From contig NZ_JBDFMI010000001.1 in assembly GCF_047238185.1 (NCBI RefSeq), positions 744,001 to 808,000 of the forward strand: 64,000 nt of DNA, written 5' to 3'. Each line of letters opens with the position of its first letter. Positions within the stretch are counted from its first letter, which is position 1. The position numbers were made by a program, and so were the translations under genes. Of this stretch, positions 59,637-64,000 are shown one piece after another. Source of the DNA: Bacillus_AD sp047238185. Its GTDB lineage: Bacteria > Bacillota > Bacilli > Bacillales > DSM-1321. Below the pieces are notes generated by a model that saw nothing but the letters and a program-made list of their open reading frames with translations, was not told the DNA's origin and did no database searches.

Positions 59637-60623
59637 ATGACAGAAGATCAAAAAATGATAGACATTCAGCTAGAAAATCCGAATGAAGCCATTGCTTTGT
59701 TGGGAATATCGGATAGTAACCTGAAAGTATTGGAAAACGAATTGAACGTATCCGTCATAACGCGCGGAGAACGCATTTCTGTAGGTGGAGATTCTGACGA
59801 TGTGGAAAATGCCTTTGCTATTATAAGGGCCCTCCTTGCAGTCATTAGGCGGGGAATTAAGATCAGTACAAGAGATGTCGGATACGCTGTTGAGCTAAGC
59901 AAGAAGGGAACACTTGAGTATTTCCAGGAAATGTATGATGAAGAGATAGCCAAGACGGTCAAAGGGAAACCAATCCGTGTCAAAACGCTTGGCCAAAAGG
60001 ATTATATATCAGCTATTAAGAAAAATGATATTGTGTTCGGAATCGGTCCAGCAGGCACTGGTAAAACCTATCTTGCGGTTGTGATGGCCGTATCGGCAAT
60101 GAAGAGTGGCAAGGTCAATAAAATTATACTGACGCGCCCTGCAGTGGAAGCTGGTGAAAGCCTGGGATTCCTGCCTGGCGATTTAAAAGAAAAGGTAGAT
60201 CCATACCTTCGTCCCCTGTATGATGCATTAAATGATATTTTGGGTTCAGAACATACACAACGCCTGATTGAGCGAGGCATCATAGAAATAGCGCCTCTTG
60301 CCTATATGAGGGGGCGGACGCTGGATGACGCATTCATCATCCTGGATGAAGCACAAAACACAACAGAGGCCCAAATGAAGATGTTCTTGACACGTCTTGG
60401 GTTCGGATCGAAAATGGTCATTACTGGAGATGTATCACAAATCGATTTGCCGCATAAGGCTAAATCAGGCCTTGTGGAGGCAACCAACATCCTTAAAGGG
60501 GTAAAGGGTATAAACTTTACCATTTTGGATGGCAGCGACGTAGTAAGGCATCCATTAGTGGGTAGAATTGTAACAGCCTATGAACAGTACAATTCAGACC
60601 AGTCCCCAAAAGATAAAGAATAG
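59637..60623 (+). CDS. phoH: PhoH family ATPase
   Basis: A 328-residue protein with an N-terminal KH-like domain (residues 10-75), then a P-loop ATPase domain. The latter has GIGPAGTGKTYLAVVMAV near residue 135, ILTRPAVEAGESLGFLPGDLKEK near 163 and Walker B FIILDEAQNTTEAQM near 234. In many bacteria phoH lies by ybeY and acts in RNA metabolism; the name reflects a phosphate-starvation origin. AAGGAG lies at the yqfD end. Terminator after. Confidence 0.93.
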   Translation: MTEDQKMIDIQLENPNEAIALLGISDSNLKVLENELNVSVITRGERISVGGDSDDVENAFAIIRALLAVIRRGIKISTRDVGYAVELSKKGTLEYFQEMYDEEIAKTVKGKPIRVKTLGQKDYISAIKKNDIVFGIGPAGTGKTYLAVVMAVSAMKSGKVNKIILTRPAVEAGESLGFLPGDLKEKVDPYLRPLYDALNDILGSEHTQRLIERGIIEIAPLAYMRGRTLDDAFIILDEAQNTTEAQMKMFLTRLGFGSKMVITGDVSQIDLPHKAKSGLVEATNILKGVKGINFTILDGSDVVRHPLVGRIVTAYEQYNSDQSPKDKE

Positions 60624-60704
60624 GCGTAATTGCTGATTAACTATTTCTGTATTACATAAGTATCCGGCAGCAGGTACCAACATGCTTGCCATACATACTT
60701 TTTG

Positions 60705-60745
60705 GGAACCGTCTGCTGTTTGAGGCAGCAACGGTTCTTTTTTAT
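60705..60745 (+). terminator. Terminator after phoH
   Basis: A GGAACCGT-CTGCTG / CAGCA-ACGGTTC stem with one bulge is followed by six T. Confidence 0.85.
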
Positions 60746-61048
60746 TAAGCAATAATCAAATTCTCGACTTGTGGATACCTTTGTTCTTTTCCGTCTGCAA
60801 GCGCCACCCCCTAAAGGTTTTATGCTTGTCGGAGGGAGGGGAGCGGGCACATTCCGCTTATGTTATTTGCCGGAATCGGAATGTCCTTTTTCGGAAAAAG
60901 GGGGCATTTGGTCATTTTTCTTCATATTGGGCAATACGATAGTGAAACTTCTGATAAAAACTGCTATCCTTTGTATAAAAGGTTGTCCATTCACAAATCG
61001 TCCGGCCACTGAATGGCTAATGGTATGATTCGGAGGAAATAAATAATT
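60746..61048 (+). other. Structured gene-free interval before pgpH
   Basis: About 300 bases without a supported gene; an open frame at 60771-61028 lacks a ribosome binding site and family signature. A GCTTGTCGG-containing segment at 60803-60845 resembles one upstream of mltG. Two adjacent hairpins lie at 60849-60901. The pgpH site CGGAGG is at 61030. Confidence 0.5.
60849..60901 (+). repeat. Two adjacent hairpins upstream of pgpH
   Basis: ACATTCCG (60849) pairs with CGGAATGT (60877-60884) around 20 bases, and directly after it CCTTTTT pairs with AAAAAGG around CGG (60885-60901). No T run follows. They may shape the pgpH leader or act as a binding site. Confidence 0.5.
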
Positions 61049-63199
61049 ATGGATATCAATCAATTCATGTCAAAAATGAAATCCTTGCTTCAACATACGC
61101 TTTTTCAAGTTTTGCTGTTTGTTATTTTAGGCTTGGTTTCGTACCTTGCCATGCTATCGAATGTAATTCCAGAAAAAATCGATGTAGAGCTTTTTAAGGT
61201 GTCGGATGAGACGATTCGGTCTCCGAAAACCGTAGAAGATACGGAAAAGACAAACCAGGAAAAAGAAGAAGCCCGTAAGCAAGTGCCTGATGAATACACC
61301 TTGAAAAAAGAATATGCACAAAATAGAGTCGATCTTATTTCTTCCATTTTTGACAGTGTTATAGATGTGAAGAAGGAGAGTGAAGGAAAAGAAGAAGACC
61401 GTGCATCCATGTCGGCAGAAGAAAAATCAAAATTATTGCAGAAAGAAGTTTCCCTCTTAAAGAAAAAATTGACCGATGATGTCAATAATGAACTATCCGA
61501 TGATGTGTATAGGAATTTATTGAAGGCAAATGTCGATGAATTAAAGGTAGCTAAAGATGTGACTGTGACAGCCATTAACTCAATTATGAGCAATAAAATT
61601 CCAGCAAATGAAGTAGAAAACTCCAAAAAAATGGTGGAAAATGAGCTGCAGTTCACTTCCATGAACAGTGATGCGAAAAAAGGAGCAATCGATCTAGGGC
61701 GCTTTGCTGTCACACAGAATTATTTCTTCGACCCTCAGAAGACTGAAGAAAAGCGGGACAAGGCTGTGGAAGATGTTGAGCCGGTTAAGATTCTGCAGGG
61801 AGCCATCATTGTAGAGAAAGGGCAGTTAATTGACCAAAATGTTTACCGCAATCTGAAATTGGCCGGTGTGCTTGACTCTGATAAATCGCTCATGCCCTAT
61901 ATCGGACTAGCTATGCTTGTGGCTTTTGTCTTTGGTTTCATGTTTTATTTTTATCGTATTTTTGAGAAGAAAAATGAACATAGGCATAGCCATATCCTCA
62001 TTTTTAGTTTGGTCTATATCATTACATTGTTTATTATTAAAATGATATCGCTTTTGGGCGGAATCGAAACGCGTGATCTAAGTTACTTTATTCCTGTCGC
62101 AATGGGCACGATGCTTCTAAAAATATTATTGGATGACCGGTATGCGATCACACTGACTTTGATTTTGAGCATATTTGGGGCGGTAATATTTAATGATACG
62201 TTAACATCGAGTTTTAATGTGACAATTGCCTTTTATATTTTATTGAGCGGCGTAGCTTCCATATTGATTATTTCCACAAAGAATCTTCGCTCTAAAATAT
62301 TTCAGGCGGGCATACTGCTGTCGTTGATCCATGTCGTGATCATTTTTTCATTATCCTTTATCATGGATGTCCAGATGTCCAGGGGGGATTATCTATTCTA
62401 TGTAATTGCTGCATTTGTATCAGGATTGTCGGCTGCTGTATTGACAATCGGACTGCTTCCGTTTTTTGAAGCGGGATTCGGCATTTTATCGACAATGAAG
62501 TTGATCGAATTATCGAACCCTAACCACCCATTGTTGCGCAAAATTCTGACGGAAGCCCCAGGGACTTACCATCACAGCGTCATGGTGGCCAATCTCTCTG
62601 AGGCAGCTTGTGAAGCAATCGGTGCCAATGGATTGCTTGCAAGAGTCGGCTCCTATTATCATGACTTAGGGAAAACAAGGCGCCCGCAGTTCTTCATCGA
62701 AAACCAGATGAATATGGATAACCCACATGATAAACTGCGCCCGGAAACCAGCAGGGACATAATTATTGCGCACGCAACTGACGGTGCGAAAATGCTCAGA
62801 AAAGAAAAAATGCCGAAGGAAATTGTTGATATCGCCGAGCAGCACCATGGCACTACATTTTTGAAGTTTTTTTATTATAAGGCTAAGGAAATGGATGACC
62901 AGGCGAATGAGGATGATTTTCGCTATAAGGGCCCTAAGCCGCAAACAAAAGAAATTGCTGTCATTTCCATTGCGGATAGCGTGGAAGCTGCAGTACGTTC
63001 GATGAAACAGCCGACAAGGGAAAAAATCGAGTCTCTTGTGAAAAGCATTATCCATGATCGGATCAATGATGATCAGTTCACGGAATGTGATATAACCATG
63101 CAAGAATTGGACAAGGTAGAAAAGACACTTTGTGAAACAATGAATGGCTTTTTCCATTCACGGATTGAATATCCTGACAGTAAAAATGAATCAAAGTAG
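61049..63199 (+). CDS. pgpH: HD-domain c-di-AMP phosphodiesterase PgpH (YqfF)
   Basis: Membrane phosphodiesterase of the 7TMR-HD family that degrades cyclic di-AMP. The 716-residue protein has a first helix (residues 12-32), a large extracytoplasmic sensor domain (about 35-280), seven membrane helices (about 285-480) and a cytoplasmic HD domain. The HD domain contains EAPGTYHHSVMVANLSEAACEA near residue 504 and SYYHDLGKTRRPQFF near 533, with HATDGAKML and EQHHGTTFLKFFY further on. It starts the pgpH-ybeY-dgkA run. Confidence 0.94.
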   Translation: MDINQFMSKMKSLLQHTLFQVLLFVILGLVSYLAMLSNVIPEKIDVELFKVSDETIRSPKTVEDTEKTNQEKEEARKQVPDEYTLKKEYAQNRVDLISSIFDSVIDVKKESEGKEEDRASMSAEEKSKLLQKEVSLLKKKLTDDVNNELSDDVYRNLLKANVDELKVAKDVTVTAINSIMSNKIPANEVENSKKMVENELQFTSMNSDAKKGAIDLGRFAVTQNYFFDPQKTEEKRDKAVEDVEPVKILQGAIIVEKGQLIDQNVYRNLKLAGVLDSDKSLMPYIGLAMLVAFVFGFMFYFYRIFEKKNEHRHSHILIFSLVYIITLFIIKMISLLGGIETRDLSYFIPVAMGTMLLKILLDDRYAITLTLILSIFGAVIFNDTLTSSFNVTIAFYILLSGVASILIISTKNLRSKIFQAGILLSLIHVVIIFSLSFIMDVQMSRGDYLFYVIAAFVSGLSAAVLTIGLLPFFEAGFGILSTMKLIELSNPNHPLLRKILTEAPGTYHHSVMVANLSEAACEAIGANGLLARVGSYYHDLGKTRRPQFFIENQMNMDNPHDKLRPETSRDIIIAHATDGAKMLRKEKMPKEIVDIAEQHHGTTFLKFFYYKAKEMDDQANEDDFRYKGPKPQTKEIAVISIADSVEAAVRSMKQPTREKIESLVKSIIHDRINDDQFTECDITMQELDKVEKTLCETMNGFFHSRIEYPDSKNESK

Positions 63200-63208
63200 G
63201 TGTTGAGA

Positions 63209-63682
63209 ATGCTGTCTATTGATTTTATAGATGAAACAGCCGAAATAAGCGAAAAAGAAACCGATTTGATTAGCGGTTTGCTGCAATTTGCAGCAAAAGA
63301 GGAAGGGATTGGGGGAGAGAGTGAATTAAGCGTCACTTTTGTCGATAACGATGCCATACGCGAAATCAATAGGGAATACCGGCATAAGGATTCGGCAACT
63401 GATGTCATTTCCTTTGCGTTGGAAGAAATGGGCGAAGGAGAAATTGAAATTATCGGCGGCGATGACATGCCGAGAATGCTTGGAGATTTGATTATTTCTG
63501 TAGACCGGGCCAGAGAACAAGCAGAAGAGTACGGCCATAGCTTCGATAGGGAAATTGGTTTCCTTGCCCTTCACGGATTTTTGCATTTATTGGGTTATGA
63601 CCATATGGAAAAAGAAGAAGAAGTCATTATGTTTACTAAACAGAAAGAACTGTTAGAAAACTATGGCCTATCCAGAGAGTGA
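63209..63682 (+). CDS. ybeY: rRNA maturation endoribonuclease YbeY (YqfG)
   Basis: Single-strand endoribonuclease in 16S rRNA 3' maturation and ribosome quality control. The 157-residue protein has SATDVISFALEE near residue 63 and the zinc motif HGFLHLLGYDH (Hx3Hx5H) near 121. ATG 63209 follows AGGTG; GTG 63200 abuts the pgpH stop. Its last 20 bases overlap the dgkA start. Confidence 0.96.
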   Translation: MLSIDFIDETAEISEKETDLISGLLQFAAKEEGIGGESELSVTFVDNDAIREINREYRHKDSATDVISFALEEMGEGEIEIIGGDDMPRMLGDLIISVDRAREQAEEYGHSFDREIGFLALHGFLHLLGYDHMEKEEEVIMFTKQKELLENYGLSRE

Positions 63683-64000
63683 TAAACAACATACATTTAG
63701 AAAAAGTGTAGGCTTTGCAGCCGCTGGGATTTTCTGGTCTATGAAGGAACGGAACATGAAAATCCATTGTTCGATGGCTGTACTTGTTATTTTAGCCGGG
63801 TTCTATTTTTCTTTGTCAATAGTTGAATGGTTGTTTGTTTTATCTAGCATCGCAGGTGTCATAGCGTTGGAAATGATGAATACAGCCGTGGAAACGGCGG
63901 TTGATTTAGTGACCGAAGAATATCGGGAATTAGCGCGAATCTCTAAAGATGTGGCAGCCGGGGCAGTACTTGTCTATTCTTTGTATGCATTTGTGGTAGG
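63663..64000 (+). CDS. dgkA: Diacylglycerol/undecaprenol kinase DgkA (cut by window end)
   Basis: From ATG 63663 the frame encodes at least 112 residues to the window end. It opens HTFRKSVGFAAAGIFWSMKERNMKIH, then two membrane helices, and the DgkA signature LEMMNTAVETAVDLV near residue 72, followed by KDVAAGAVLVYSLYAFV. Firmicute DgkA phosphorylates undecaprenol, recycling the wall lipid carrier. It starts inside the end of ybeY; the likely ribosome binding site is within that gene. The 3' end is missing. Confidence 0.92.
   Translation, partial: MAYPESDKQHTFRKSVGFAAAGIFWSMKERNMKIHCSMAVLVILAGFYFSLSIVEWLFVLSSIAGVIALEMMNTAVETAVDLVTEEYRELARISKDVAAGAVLVYSLYAFVV

Noticed and set aside
60771..61028. 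85-codon open frame before pgpH
   Set aside because: No ribosome binding site, no family signature, and it runs through the hairpins and repeat-like segment.
61105..61713. 202-codon minus-strand frame, Ser/Phe-rich
   Set aside because: Complement of the charged sensor domain of pgpH; composition is explained by that gene.

Overview
The window is a colinear stretch of a low-GC, spore-forming Firmicute chromosome of the family Bacillaceae (Bacillus sensu lato). Gene order follows Bacillus subtilis from the mnmA-yrrB-recD2 region through alaS, mltG, greA and sigK, and then from sda-yqeG through comE, lepA, hrcA-dnaK, rpsU, floA, phoH and ybeY to dgkA. Sporulation genes (sigK, sda, gpr, yqfC, yqfD, yqxA), competence genes (comER, comEA, comEB, comEC), strong AGGAGG ribosome binding sites and many TTG/GTG starts support this. 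The genus cannot be fixed from the sequence alone. No rRNA, tRNA, CRISPR array, insertion sequence, prophage or plasmid gene was recognised, so this is ordinary core chromosome with a few local rearrangements.

Layout. 1-5.5 kb: end of a probable cysteine desulfurase, mnmA, the TPR protein YrrB, helicase RecD2 and the small proteins YrrD, YrzR and YrzQ. 5.6-10.9 kb: an AI-2E-type membrane protein, a T-box leader with alaS, then yrzL-ruvX-yrzB. 11.3-19.5 kb: mltG, the tRNA wobble-uridine modification set trmR-trhP1-trhP2, udk, greA, the penicillin-binding protein pbpI, and yrrS. 19.6-22.1 kb: yrzA on the minus strand, mtnN, yrhC and four tiny reading frames, one of which is YrzI. 22.1-26.4 kb: uninterrupted sigK, an M3 oligopeptidase, and divergent pssA and psd. 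26.5-32.1 kb: sda with a DnaA-box cluster, then the tightly packed yqeG-yqeH-aroE-yqeI-nadD-yqeK-rsfS-yqeM run. 32.2-38.7 kb: comER facing comEA-comEB-comEC, yqzM, holA, rpsT. 39-43.8 kb: gpr, yqxA, lepA, hemW. 43.8-52.8 kb: the CIRCE-controlled hrcA-grpE-dnaK locus, then dnaJ, prmA, rsmE, mtaB, deoC. 52.8-64 kb: yqeW, rpsU-yqeY, the SigW-type operon yqeZ-floA-yqfB, yqfC-yqfD-phoH, pgpH-ybeY and the start of dgkA.

The genes serve translation (tRNA thiolation and hydroxylation, alanyl-tRNA synthesis, ribosomal proteins and assembly factors, LepA), proteostasis (HrcA/GrpE/DnaK/DnaJ), DNA uptake and replication (ComE, HolA, RecD2), envelope synthesis (MltG, PbpI, PssA, Psd, DgkA, FloA) and sporulation with its DNA-replication checkpoint (Sda, SigK, Gpr, YqfCD).

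The points most worth a second look are: the cluster of tiny genes at 21.3-22.0 kb; sda, its five DnaA boxes and its hairpin-spaced ribosome binding site; the loss of spoIIP from between gpr and yqxA; the absence of yrrT and mccAB around mtnN; a ribosome binding site built into the greA terminator; two related degenerate intergenic repeats; and structured but unexplained intergenic regions before holA and pgpH.
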